Below are positions 19,846 to 28,180 of a DNA stretch of 64,000 nucleotides, piece by piece; the first letter of the stretch is position 1; each line of letters begins with the position of its first letter. A model generated the notes under the pieces. It saw only the letters and a list, made by a program, of their open reading frames with translations, had not been told where the DNA came from and searched no databases. The position numbers and the translations under genes were made by a program. Source of the stretch: Mesorhizobium sp. YC-39 (lineage in GTDB: Bacteria; Pseudomonadota; Alphaproteobacteria; Rhizobiales; Rhizobiaceae); assembly GCF_025753795.1 (NCBI RefSeq), contig NZ_JAOWPS010000003.1, forward strand, positions 744,001-808,000, written 5' to 3'.

Positions 19846-20376
19846 AAGGCTCGGCGCCACCCGACCATTCGGCGGCGCCACGATGCCGCGCTCGGTGCGC
19901 TGGAGGAAACCTTCGACATCGACCGCAACGATCTCGAACGGCTGCTGCGGCAGGTCGAATTGCAGGCGATGGTGCGCTCGCACCGGACCTTGCTGTGCGA
20001 AGACATCATGTCGCGTGATGTGATTTCTGTCGATGAGCAGGCGTCAGCCGACGAGGCCCGTCATTTTCTGGTCGACCACAACATCCGCACGCTGCCGGTC
20101 GTGGATGGCGAAGCGAGGCTGGTCGGCGCCGTCGGGCTTCGGGAACTGACGCGAGCGGCGGAGGCTGTGAAAAGCGTGACATCGACGGCGGCGACCGCTT
20201 CGGCAAGCGCGCCGGTGATGAGCCTGCTGCCCGTGCTCACTGACGGGCGCAGCCACGCTGTCGTTATCGTCGACGACGACCGGCGCATCCTGGGCCTGAT
20301 CACGCAGACCGATCTCCTGGCGGCGACGGCGCGCACGCAGGCCGCAGACAAGCCGCCAGCGGAAGCGCTACAATAA
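19846..20376 (+). pseudogene. Truncated HPP-CBS gene (only the CBS half remains)
   Basis: An open frame of about 176 codons. The first part, without an early ATG, reads RRHDAALGALEET, DIDRNDLERLLRQVELQAM; this is like the linker that precedes the CBS domains in HPP-family membrane proteins. Two CBS motifs follow (CEDIMSRDVISVDE..NIRTLPVVDGEARLVG and the copy ending AVVIVDDDRRILGLITQTDLL). A stop lies just before 19846 and metC ends at 19787, so the N-terminal HPP membrane domain is missing. A shorter CBS protein could still be made from TTG 19960 or ATG 19969. Confidence 0.7.
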
Positions 20377-20464
20377 TCACTGGCGGTAAAGATGTTCGGG
20401 AACCTTTTCCCGGCAAGGCCATCCAATGTTTCGATCGGGGTTCCGTTCAGGAGATTGGGTCGCG

Positions 20465-21148
20465 ATGAGGAAACTGGCCATGCCAGCTGTTTTGGCGGCA
20501 GCGCCTGCCGCGGCGCCCGGCGACATGCAGCTTGTCTGCCGCGCGCTGGCGCGCGAAGGCGATGCCTTCCGCTCGATCATGAAGGCCCACAACCAACGGC
20601 TCTACCGCATCGCGCGTGGCGTGGTACGCAATGACAGCGAGGCCGAGGATATCGTCCAGGAGGCCTATGTCAGGGCCTTTGCCAATCTCGATGCCTTTCG
20701 CGGCGATGCGTCGCTTGCCACGTGGCTGTCGCGCATCGTCATCAACGAGGCACTCGGCCGTCTGCGCAAGAAGCGGCGAACGGTGGCGCTGCCCGAGAAC
20801 CGGCAAGCCGAGATCATCCGGTTTCCCCTCAGCGACGATCCGGAGCGGACAATGGCGCAACGGCAGATCCTCCAACTGGTCGAACGGGCAACCGACAGCC
20901 TGCCCGATATCTACCGCACCGTGTTCGTGGCGCGCGTTATCGAGGGACTGAGCATGGAAGAGACCGCCGACCTGCTCAGCGTCAAACCGGAGACGGTCAA
21001 GACCAGGCTGCATCGGGCGCGTGCCCTGGTGCGCAAGGCGCTGGACGACCAGATTGGCCCGGTGCTGCTCGACGCCTTTCCCTTCGCCGGTCGGCGCTGC
21101 GAAAGGCTGACCGAGGCGGTGTTGAAGCGCCTGGGCTTCGAGGACTGA
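20465..21148 (+). CDS. ECF-type RNA polymerase sigma factor
   Basis: A 227-residue sigma-70 family factor with only regions 2 and 4. Region 2 holds RIARGVVRNDSEAEDIVQEA and DASLATWLSRIVINEALGRL; region 4 holds LPDIYRTVFVARVIEGLSMEE and VKPETVKTRLHRARALVRKAL. The C-terminus has about 30 extra residues. The ATG at 20465 follows CAGGAG at a longish spacing; an ATG at 20426 is also in frame. No anti-sigma gene is adjacent. The next genes encode DUF4142 and cupredoxin proteins, which may be its targets. Confidence 0.88.
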   Translation: MRKLAMPAVLAAAPAAAPGDMQLVCRALAREGDAFRSIMKAHNQRLYRIARGVVRNDSEAEDIVQEAYVRAFANLDAFRGDASLATWLSRIVINEALGRLRKKRRTVALPENRQAEIIRFPLSDDPERTMAQRQILQLVERATDSLPDIYRTVFVARVIEGLSMEETADLLSVKPETVKTRLHRARALVRKALDDQIGPVLLDAFPFAGRRCERLTEAVLKRLGFED

Positions 21149-21239
21149 TTTTCCCAGGAACGTTTCGCCCCTCCCCGCATCCAATGCGCGTCAACCCAGA
21201 TGAAGCCCGGCGCGTTCGCGACCGGGCGAAGGAGATGCC

Positions 21240-21764
21240 ATGTTTACCCGATCGACCGTAGCCGTTGCTACCCTGCTCCTCATGGGCGCGGCCCCGCTGG
21301 CACAAGCCGCCGACAAGCCGACCGACCCGCAGATCGCCCATATCGCCTACACCGCCGGCGTGATCGACGTCGAGGCGGCCAAGCTGGCGATCGAGAAGTC
21401 CAGGAACAAGGAGGTCGTCGACTTCGCCAACGACATGGTGCGCGACCACGAAGCCGTAAATGTCCAGGCGCTCGACCTGGTCAAAAAGCTCAAAGTCACG
21501 CCGGAAGACAACGCCACCAGCCAGGCGCTGAGCAAGGCTGCCGCCGACGAGCGGGTCAAGCTCGCCAAGCTCGACGGTGCCGCTTTCGACAAGGCCTATG
21601 TCGACAACGAGGTTGCCTACCACAAGCAGGTCAATGGAGCGCTGGAAACCGTGCTGATCCCGTCGGCCGAGAACGCCGAGCTGAAGAGCCTGCTGGAAAC
21701 CGGGCTGAAGATATTCCAGGGCCATCAACAGCATGCCGAACATGTCGCTGGCATGCTGAAATGA
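21240..21764 (+). CDS. DUF4142 family periplasmic protein
   Basis: A 174-residue secreted protein with a signal peptide ending AQAA and a ferritin-like four-helix DUF4142 domain: DPQIAHIAYTAGVIDVEAAKLAIEKS, EVVDFANDMVRDHEAVNVQAL and the C-terminal FQGHQQHAEHVAG (quoted in pieces). Family members are often linked to stress and envelope functions; no enzyme activity is established. AAGGAG precedes the ATG. Its stop overlaps the start of the cupredoxin gene (ATGA), so the two are translated together. Confidence 0.88.
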   Translation: MFTRSTVAVATLLLMGAAPLAQAADKPTDPQIAHIAYTAGVIDVEAAKLAIEKSRNKEVVDFANDMVRDHEAVNVQALDLVKKLKVTPEDNATSQALSKAAADERVKLAKLDGAAFDKAYVDNEVAYHKQVNGALETVLIPSAENAELKSLLETGLKIFQGHQQHAEHVAGMLK

Positions 21765-22087
21765 GAACAGCATTGCCGGTGCCGAAACGGTGTCTGTGGA
21801 TTGCGCTGGCGCTGACGATCGTCGCCGCGCCAGTCCAGGCCGAAACGATCGAGGTGACGATCGACAAGCTTGTCTTCTCGCCAGCCAGCATCGAAGCAAA
21901 GGTCGGCGACACGATCGAGTGGGTGAACAAGGACGCGTTCGCCCACACGGCGACCGTCAAGGGCGGCTGGGAGGTGATGATCCCGCCGAAGGCATCGGCG
22001 AGCCTGACGCTGAAGACAGCGGAAGCGGTCGACTATTTCTGCCGCTTCCATCCCAACATGAAGGGCCGTCTCGTGGTCTGGCCCTGA
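21761..22087 (+). CDS. Cupredoxin (plastocyanin/amicyanin-like) copper protein
   Basis: A 108-residue periplasmic blue-copper protein: a signal peptide ending VQAE, then a beta-sandwich with DKLVFSPASIEAKVGDTIEW and the four type-1 copper ligands, His in DAFAHTATV and Cys, His, Met in YFCRFHPNMKG. It probably shuttles electrons or handles copper in the periplasm. The ATG at 21761 overlaps the DUF4142 stop. The last 55 bases overlap the 3' end of the convergent enoyl-CoA hydratase gene. Confidence 0.9.
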   Translation: MRTALPVPKRCLWIALALTIVAAPVQAETIEVTIDKLVFSPASIEAKVGDTIEWVNKDAFAHTATVKGGWEVMIPPKASASLTLKTAEAVDYFCRFHPNMKGRLVVWP

Positions 22088-22947
22088 TCCTGCTCCGCTG
22101 CCCCGTCCAGTGCCAGTGAGGCGCGCCTGGCTTCGTCAGGCCGCGTGACATGCGTCCACGAGCCGTCATAGCTCGGCGGGCGCCGCGCGATCCAGGCGTC
22201 CAGGCCTTCGCGCAGGTCGGCGGTCGGGGCCATGCGGGCGAACTGCTCGGCCTCGACCAGCAAGCCCTCGGCGATGCTGAGGTTGATGCCGCGCGCTACT
22301 GCCGTGAGGATGCTCGCGACTGCCGCCTGCGAGTGGCGGCCGATGCGACGGGCGAGATCGATCGCGGCCGGCATCAGATCCTCATGCGGCACCACCTGGT
22401 TGACGAGGCCGAGCTCCAATGCGCGCTGCGGCGAGAATGCCTCACCCGTCAGCAGCAATTCGAGCGCGCGCTTGCGCCCGGCCAGCCGCGGCAAGCGCTG
22501 TGTTCCGCCGAAGGTCGGCGGCATGGCAAGATTGATCTCGGGCTTGGCGAAGGAGGCGCGCTCGCTGGCGATGGCGAGTGGCACCGCCTCGGTGATCTCG
22601 CAGCCGCCACCAAAGGCGAGGCCATTGACCGCCGCGACGACGGGTTTGCGGAAGGCCTCCAGCCGCGCCGTCAGCCGCTGGCCTCGCGTGACGAAGTCGC
22701 GCAGCGCGATATCGGCGCCGCCGGCAATGCTGGCCGAGAATTCGGGAATGTCGCCGCCGGCGGAGAAGGCGCGCTCGCCCGCGCCGGTGAGGACGACCGC
22801 ATGGACGGCATCGTCGACTTCAATGTCGTCGAGAACCGCAAGCAGCCGGTCGATCAGGGCATAGTTCAAGGCGTTGAGTTTTTCGGGGCGATTGAGGGTG
22901 AGCACCGCGATCCCGTCGCAGCTTTCGCTCAGTACAAGGTCGGTCAT
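22033..22947 (-). CDS. Enoyl-CoA hydratase/isomerase family protein
   Basis: A 304-residue crotonase-fold protein. Seen: LTLNRPEKLNALN, the CoA oxyanion loop AFSAGGDIPEF, AAVNGLAFGGGCEI and FAKPEINLAMPPTFGGTQRL. The family hydrates enoyl-CoA thioesters or does related chemistry; the substrate is unknown. The domain normally ends near residue 262 (ARRPPSYDG); a 42-residue tail continues into the convergent cupredoxin gene. AAGGAAAG lies before ATG 22947. A divergent TetR gene and a shared palindrome suggest fatty- or aromatic-acid control. Confidence 0.88.
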   Translation of the reverse strand: MTDLVLSESCDGIAVLTLNRPEKLNALNYALIDRLLAVLDDIEVDDAVHAVVLTGAGERAFSAGGDIPEFSASIAGGADIALRDFVTRGQRLTARLEAFRKPVVAAVNGLAFGGGCEITEAVPLAIASERASFAKPEINLAMPPTFGGTQRLPRLAGRKRALELLLTGEAFSPQRALELGLVNQVVPHEDLMPAAIDLARRIGRHSQAAVASILTAVARGINLSIAEGLLVEAEQFARMAPTADLREGLDAWIARRPPSYDGSWTHVTRPDEARRASLALDGAAEQDQGQTTRRPFMLGWKRQK

Positions 22948-22998
22948 GTCTTTCCTTTCCGGCATGCGATGGCCGCAAGGGATCAGGTTCCTCATTGT

Positions 22999-23024
22999 AT
23001 GTATATTCACTAGTCGGTATACAT
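22999..23024. promoter_or_regulatory. Palindromic operator between the enoyl-CoA hydratase and TetR genes
   Basis: Arms ATGTATAT (22999-23006) and GTATACAT (23017-23024) match in seven of eight bases around a 10-base centre. It ends six bases before the TetR start, a normal place for a TetR autoregulatory site. Confidence 0.65.
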
Positions 23025-23030
23025 GGCGGC

Positions 23031-23612
23031 ATGCCTGAAGCCACAAGCCCTACCCGCAAGCGCATTGTCGACGCCGCGACGAAGCTCTTCTATGGCGAAG
23101 GCATCGGCCGCGTCAGCGTCGATGCGGTGGCCGAAAAGGCAGGCCTGACCAAACGCACGCTTTACTATCACTTCAAGAGCAAGGACGAGCTGATCGCCGC
23201 CTATCTCGATGGCCGCGATCAGCCCAATCTGAAACAGATGGCCGGCTGGTTCGACGACGCCGAAGGCGGCGCGGACAAGAAGGTGGAAGCGATCTTCACC
23301 AATCTGGCGCGCGCGGCCCGCCATCCCAAATGGAAAGGCTGCGGCTTCCTGCGCACGGCGGCGGAACTGGCCTCAATGCCTGGACATCCCGCGGTCAAGG
23401 CCGGGGCGCGGCACAAGACCAGGTTCGAGACATGGCTGGCCGGCGAATTGTCGACCCAAGGCATCGGTGAGCCGCAAATACTGGCGCGCGAGATCGTGCT
23501 GCTCATGGACGGGGCCTTCTCGATCATGCTTATCCACCGCAATCCCGACTATGTCGAAGCGGCCGGACGCGCGGCCGGTGTGTTGGTCAAGGTGAGGATG
23601 GGGGCGGCTTAG
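23031..23612 (+). CDS. TetR/AcrR family transcriptional regulator
   Basis: A 193-residue regulator with an N-terminal helix-turn-helix: ATKLFYGEGIGRVSVDAVA and TKRTLYYHFKSKDELIAAYL. The C-terminal ligand domain contains GCGFLRTAAEL, a pattern common in this group. It is divergent from the enoyl-CoA hydratase gene, and the palindrome between them is its likely site, so it probably represses both. The ATG at 23031 matches the family N-terminus; upstream codons lie in the operator. Confidence 0.9.
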   Translation: MPEATSPTRKRIVDAATKLFYGEGIGRVSVDAVAEKAGLTKRTLYYHFKSKDELIAAYLDGRDQPNLKQMAGWFDDAEGGADKKVEAIFTNLARAARHPKWKGCGFLRTAAELASMPGHPAVKAGARHKTRFETWLAGELSTQGIGEPQILAREIVLLMDGAFSIMLIHRNPDYVEAAGRAAGVLVKVRMGAA

Positions 23613-24109
23613 ATATCGGCCTCCAACGCCTCGGTCTCAATGAACTGCCGGTGAGCGCCATACCTTCTCGAACGTGGCCATGACGGAGGCGCTCCCCTGG
23701 CCGCTCGTCTTCGCCTGTTGCTGGACAAAGTCCTCGCAATGCGCGAGCATGCAAGGCCTTCGAGCAAGAGCGGTCATTGATGCCTTCGCCATGGCGGATG
23801 CGATATCCGAAATCGACTGTGGCCTTGGTGGCGTGGATGGGCGGGCTCGGCGCAGACGGGTAGTTTTAGCGCCTAGGCTGGAAAATTTCAGGGGTAAGCG
23901 GAATCCCTGGTGAAAGCGCCTTGTTCAGGCCAGACAGGCGCCCTATCTGTCGCCGGCCGTCGGGCAAGAGACGGCCTTTGCGGAACAGTTATGTGCCCTG
24001 TTCAGCAGTTGGATGGTGCCACAGCAGTGCCTCAAGGTCTGCATCTGGGAGACGTCAGATGAAAGATGCCGAAGAACGCGCCCGCGACCTCTTCAAGATC
24101 GCATGACGG
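23613..24109. other. Intergenic region before cyoA without a recognised gene
   Basis: A 497-base gap. Short open frames on both strands (for example 23674-23913 plus) have no recognisable domain and no good ribosome site, and I do not support them as genes. A hairpin GGCCGTC-GGGCAAGA-GACGGCC at 23955-23976 followed by TTTG may be a weak terminator. The cyo promoter should lie near the 3' end of this gap. It may be decayed coding sequence. Confidence 0.5.
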
Positions 24110-25072
24110 ATGCCAGTGTTGCCCTGTAAATCCAGGCCGGCACGCTCGTTTTTCTGGGTGCTTGCGGCTGCAAGCCTGTCCGGCTGCGCGGGCGGGGTGC
24201 TTGATCCGCAAGGCCCGATCGGTGCAGGCAACCGCACGATCCTGCTCAACTCGCTGGCCGTGATGCTGGTCATCGTCATTCCAACGCTGGTGGCGCTGCT
24301 TGCCTTTGCCTGGAGGTTCCGCGCCTCCAACAGCAAGGCCCGCTACGACCCGGAATTCACCTATTCCGGCCGCATCGAGCTGATCGTCTGGTCGATCCCC
24401 ACGCTCACCATCCTCTTTCTTGGCGGCCTGATCTATTACGGATCCTATCATCTCGATCCGCGCAGGCCGATCGCCTCCAGCCAGCCGCCCCTCGAGATCC
24501 AGGTGGTGGCGCTCGACTGGAAGTGGCTGTTCCTCTACCCGGAGCAGGGCGTCGGAACGGTCAACCAGCTGGTCATCCCGGCCGGCGTGCCGGTGCATTT
24601 CAAGCTGACTTCGGCCAGCGTGATGAACACGTTCTTCGTGCCCCAGCTCGGCAGCATGATCTATGTCATGAACGGCATGCAGACCGAACTGCATCTGCAG
24701 GCCGACCGCGAGGGCGATTATTTCGGCCAGTCGGCGCATTTCAGCGGCGACGGTTTTTCGGACATGAATTTCCGCGTGCGGGCGGTCTCGGCCGACGCCT
24801 TCTCCAGCTGGATCTCGACCGTGCGTGGCGGTGGTGGCGTGCTGAACGCCAGCGCCTATCGCGACCTTGCCCGGCAGAGCATCAAAGTGCCACCGGCGTC
24901 GTTCGGCCATGTGCAGCCCGGCCTGTTCGAGGCGGTGGTGCGCCAGACGCTGCCGCCGGGTCCGGGTCCGACTGAGACCGCCGCCGGCGAGCCGCATGTA
25001 AGCCTGAAAGCGCAACCGGCGGCGGGCGCGCCAGCCATGGCCCACCAGCCGCAGTCTGAAGAGGGAGAATGA
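24110..25072 (+). CDS. cyoA: Cytochrome o ubiquinol oxidase subunit II
   Basis: A 320-residue lipoprotein subunit: a signal with lipobox LSGC (about residue 22), two transmembrane helices, then a periplasmic cupredoxin-fold domain ([38 protein letters not shown]). The Cys-rich CuA ligands of cytochrome c oxidases are absent, which marks it as a quinol oxidase subunit. A Pro- and Ala-rich tail of about 40 residues is at the C-terminus. Its stop overlaps the cyoB start (ATGA). Confidence 0.94.
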   Translation: MPVLPCKSRPARSFFWVLAAASLSGCAGGVLDPQGPIGAGNRTILLNSLAVMLVIVIPTLVALLAFAWRFRASNSKARYDPEFTYSGRIELIVWSIPTLTILFLGGLIYYGSYHLDPRRPIASSQPPLEIQVVALDWKWLFLYPEQGVGTVNQLVIPAGVPVHFKLTSASVMNTFFVPQLGSMIYVMNGMQTELHLQADREGDYFGQSAHFSGDGFSDMNFRVRAVSADAFSSWISTVRGGGGVLNASAYRDLARQSIKVPPASFGHVQPGLFEAVVRQTLPPGPGPTETAAGEPHVSLKAQPAAGAPAMAHQPQSEEGE

Positions 25073-27078
25073 CGATGCTCGGCAAGCTCGACTGGTCGGC
25101 CATTCCCTTCGATCAGCCCATCCCGCTCGGCGCCGCACTCATCGTCTTCCTGGCGGCCGCCGCGGTACTGGGCTGGATAACGGTGAAGGGATACTGGCCC
25201 TATCTCTGGCACGAGTGGATAACGTCCGTCGACCACAAGCGCATCGGCGTGATGTATATCGTGCTGGCGATGCTGATGCTGCTGCGCGGTTTCGTCGACG
25301 CCATTATGATGCGCACCCAGCAAGTGCTGGCCATTCACGGGCCGGGCTATCTGCCGCCGGAGCATTACGACCAGATCTTTTCGGCTCACGGCACGATCAT
25401 GATCTTCTTCGCGGCGATGCCCTTCGTGATCGGGCTGATGAATTTCGTCGTGCCGCTGCAGCTCGGCATCCGCGATGTCGCCTTCCCGACGCTCAATTCG
25501 GTCAGCTTCTGGCTGACGGCGACCGGCGCCCTTTTGGTCAACATCTCGCTCGTCGTCGGCGAGTTCGCGCGCACCGGCTGGCTGCCCTACGCTCCGCTGT
25601 CGGAGACGACCTATTCGCCGGGCGTCGGCGTCGACTACTATCTATGGTCGATCCAGATCTCCGGCGTCGGCACGCTGCTGACCGGCGTCAACCTGGTGAC
25701 GACCATTCTCAAGATGCGCGCACCGGGCATGGGGTACCTGCGCATGCCGATGTTCTGCTGGACCTCGCTTGCCTCCAACCTGCTCATCGTCGCGGCGTTC
25801 CCGATCCTGACCGCGACGCTCGCCATGCTGACGCTCGACCGCTATCTCGGCTTCCACTTCTTCACCAACGAAGCCGGCGGCAACCAGATGATGTTCGTGA
25901 ACCTCATCTGGGCGTGGGGTCATCCGGAGGTCTATATCCTCGTGCTCCCCGCTTTCGGGCTGTATTCCGAAATCTTCTCGACCTTCTCCTCGAAGCCACT
26001 GTTCGGTTACCGCTCTATGGTGGCGGCGACGTTGTTCATCTGCGTCGTCTCCTTCATGGTCTGGCTGCACCACTTCTTCACCATGGGCGCGGGAGCCGAC
26101 GTCAACGCGGCCTTCGGCATCGCCACCTCGGTCATCGCCGTCGGCACCGGCGTCAAGGTCTACAACTGGCTCTTCACCATGTATGGCGGGCGCGTCCGTT
26201 TCGACACGCCGATGCTGTGGGCGCTGGGCTTCGTGACCACCTTCACCATCGGCGGCATGACGGGCGTTCTGCTCGCCGTCCCGCCGGCCGACTTCATGCT
26301 GCACAATTCGCTCTTCCTGGTCGCGCATTTCCACAACGTCATCATCTCGGGCGTGCTGTTCGGCGCCTTCGCCGGCTTCACCTACTGGTTCCCCAAGGCC
26401 TTCGGCTTCCGGCTGCATGAGGGCTGGGGAAAGGCGGCGTTCTGGTTCACCCTTGCCGGCTACATGCTGGTCTTCGTGCCGCTCTACATCGTCGGCCTCT
26501 TGGGCATGACGCGCCGGCTCCAGCACATCGACATGGACATGTGGGCGCCGTATCTAGTCGTGGCGGCGTTCGGCATATTGGTGATGATCGTCGGCGCGGC
26601 ATGCCAGATTACCCAACTTGTCGTCTCGATCCGGCGCCGCGACGAGCTGCGCGACGAGACGGGCGACCCCTGGGACGGACGTTCGCTGGAATGGTCGACC
26701 TCCTCCCCGCCGCCTGTCTTCAACTATGCGCGGCTGCCGCAGGTCGAGAACGAGGAGCCCTACTGGACTATCAAGCAGCGGGCTCTCGAGGAGCAGAGCC
26801 CGGACGACGAAGAGAGCTACGAGCCGATCGAGATGCCTCGAAACAGCCCGACAGGCTTCGTCACCGCCTTCTTCAGCACGCTGGTCGGCTTCGCGCTGAT
26901 CTGGCACATCTGGTGGCTGGCGATCGTCGGCTTCATCGGCGCCTACGCCACCTTCGTCGTCTTCGCCTGGCGAGACCATGGCGACTATGAGATCCCCGCG
27001 GACGAGGTCGCGCGCATCGACGGCGACCGCAAGGCGGCGCAGCTTGCCTGGCTGCGCAGACGGGAGCGCGTGGCATGA
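25069..27078 (+). CDS. cyoB: Cytochrome o ubiquinol oxidase subunit I
   Basis: A 669-residue heme-copper oxidase core subunit that reduces O2 to water with quinol and pumps protons. The CuB and heme ligands are visible: [16 protein letters not shown] (His and the cross-linked Tyr), WLHHFFTMG, and [11 protein letters not shown]. The length matches E. coli CyoB (663). It is translationally coupled to cyoA and cyoC by ATGA overlaps. Confidence 0.97.
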   Translation: MTMLGKLDWSAIPFDQPIPLGAALIVFLAAAAVLGWITVKGYWPYLWHEWITSVDHKRIGVMYIVLAMLMLLRGFVDAIMMRTQQVLAIHGPGYLPPEHYDQIFSAHGTIMIFFAAMPFVIGLMNFVVPLQLGIRDVAFPTLNSVSFWLTATGALLVNISLVVGEFARTGWLPYAPLSETTYSPGVGVDYYLWSIQISGVGTLLTGVNLVTTILKMRAPGMGYLRMPMFCWTSLASNLLIVAAFPILTATLAMLTLDRYLGFHFFTNEAGGNQMMFVNLIWAWGHPEVYILVLPAFGLYSEIFSTFSSKPLFGYRSMVAATLFICVVSFMVWLHHFFTMGAGADVNAAFGIATSVIAVGTGVKVYNWLFTMYGGRVRFDTPMLWALGFVTTFTIGGMTGVLLAVPPADFMLHNSLFLVAHFHNVIISGVLFGAFAGFTYWFPKAFGFRLHEGWGKAAFWFTLAGYMLVFVPLYIVGLLGMTRRLQHIDMDMWAPYLVVAAFGILVMIVGAACQITQLVVSIRRRDELRDETGDPWDGRSLEWSTSSPPPVFNYARLPQVENEEPYWTIKQRALEEQSPDDEESYEPIEMPRNSPTGFVTAFFSTLVGFALIWHIWWLAIVGFIGAYATFVVFAWRDHGDYEIPADEVARIDGDRKAAQLAWLRRRERVA

Positions 27079-27767
27079 GCGACGCGACGGGCGCCTTTAC
27101 CAGCGACATCGCCGCCGGCGGCGCGACGCGCGATGTGTATCGGCCGGGCCATGGCCACGGAAGCGCGCATGGCTGGGCGACCGGCCACGGCCAGGGTGGC
27201 CCGGCCTCGAAATTCGTCACCGTGGCCTACGGCTTCTGGATCTTCCTGTTGTCCGACATCATCATGTTCTCGGCCTTCTTCGCCGCTTACGCCGTGCTCG
27301 CCAGGGCGACGGCCGGCGGACCGACCGGCAGGGAGCTGTTCGACCTTACGCGCGTTGCGGTGCAGACCGGGCTTCTGCTTACCTCGAGCTTCACCGGGGG
27401 GCTCGCGACGCTCGCGATCCACCGCCGTTCGATGGCGGGCACCCAGTTCTGGCTTCTCGTCACCGGCCTGCTCGGAGCGGCCTTCCTGTTCCTGGAGGTG
27501 CAGGAATTCGCGGCGATGGCCGCCGAGCAGGCCGGCCCCTCGCGCAGCGCCTTCCTGTCCGCCTTCTTCGCTCTCGTCGGCTGCCACGGCACCCATGTCA
27601 GCCTTGGCCTGCTCTGGCTCGGCACCATGATGGCGCAGCTTTGGGTCAAGGGCTTCCGGCCGGAAATATTGCGGCGGCTGCACTGCTTCGGCCTGTTCTG
27701 GCACGCGCTCGACATCATCTGGGTCGCCATCTTCACCCTGGTCTATCTGCTCGGAGCATCGCCATGA
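27075..27767 (+). CDS. cyoC: Cytochrome o ubiquinol oxidase subunit III
   Basis: A 230-residue membrane subunit with five hydrophobic helices and the subunit III motif [20 protein letters not shown]. The N-terminus carries a His- and Gly-rich segment ([18 protein letters not shown]), longer than in E. coli CyoC and possibly metal-binding; this is an observation only. Start and stop overlap cyoB and cyoD by ATGA, so the four subunits come from one transcript. Confidence 0.94.
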   Translation: MSDATGAFTSDIAAGGATRDVYRPGHGHGSAHGWATGHGQGGPASKFVTVAYGFWIFLLSDIIMFSAFFAAYAVLARATAGGPTGRELFDLTRVAVQTGLLLTSSFTGGLATLAIHRRSMAGTQFWLLVTGLLGAAFLFLEVQEFAAMAAEQAGPSRSAFLSAFFALVGCHGTHVSLGLLWLGTMMAQLWVKGFRPEILRRLHCFGLFWHALDIIWVAIFTLVYLLGASP

Positions 27768-28174
27768 CCGACATCGACAGCCGGATCGACGAAGACCTCG
27801 ATCGCCGCGATTCGGCGCCGGGAGAGGAGACCATCACCGAGCACGAGCCGGCGGGAGGGCTTACGGGCTACCTGCTCGGCTTCGGCCTGGCGATCCTTTT
27901 GACCATCGCATCCTTCCTCGCGGCGCAAACCGACCTCATCTACCAGCCGGCGGTGATCTCGGCCCTGGTGGTGCTGGCGATAGCGCAGATGGGCGTGCAC
28001 CTCGTGTTCTTCCTCCATTTGACCACGGGATCGGACAACACCAACAACGTGCTGGCGCTCGCCTTCGGCGTGCTGATCGTCGCGCTGGTCGTTCTGGGGT
28101 CGATATGGATCATGGGTCATCTCAACCAGAACATGGCTCCGATGAGCGCTCATCAGGCGGAGATGATGCCTTAG
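27764..28174 (+). CDS. cyoD: Cytochrome o ubiquinol oxidase subunit IV
   Basis: A 136-residue small membrane subunit with three transmembrane helices; the block ALVVLAIAQMGVHLVFFLHL is the usual CyoD signature. It helps assemble the CuB site in CyoB. It is the last cyo gene here. A heme O synthase gene (cyoE) does not follow and must be elsewhere. It converges on the permease gene with only six bases between them. Confidence 0.92.
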   Translation: MTDIDSRIDEDLDRRDSAPGEETITEHEPAGGLTGYLLGFGLAILLTIASFLAAQTDLIYQPAVISALVVLAIAQMGVHLVFFLHLTTGSDNTNNVLALAFGVLIVALVVLGSIWIMGHLNQNMAPMSAHQAEMMP

Positions 28175-28180
28175 CGACAA

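Noticed and set aside
23674-23913. 79-residue plus-strand frame after the TetR gene
   Set aside because: No recognisable domain, no ribosome site and poor protein-like composition.
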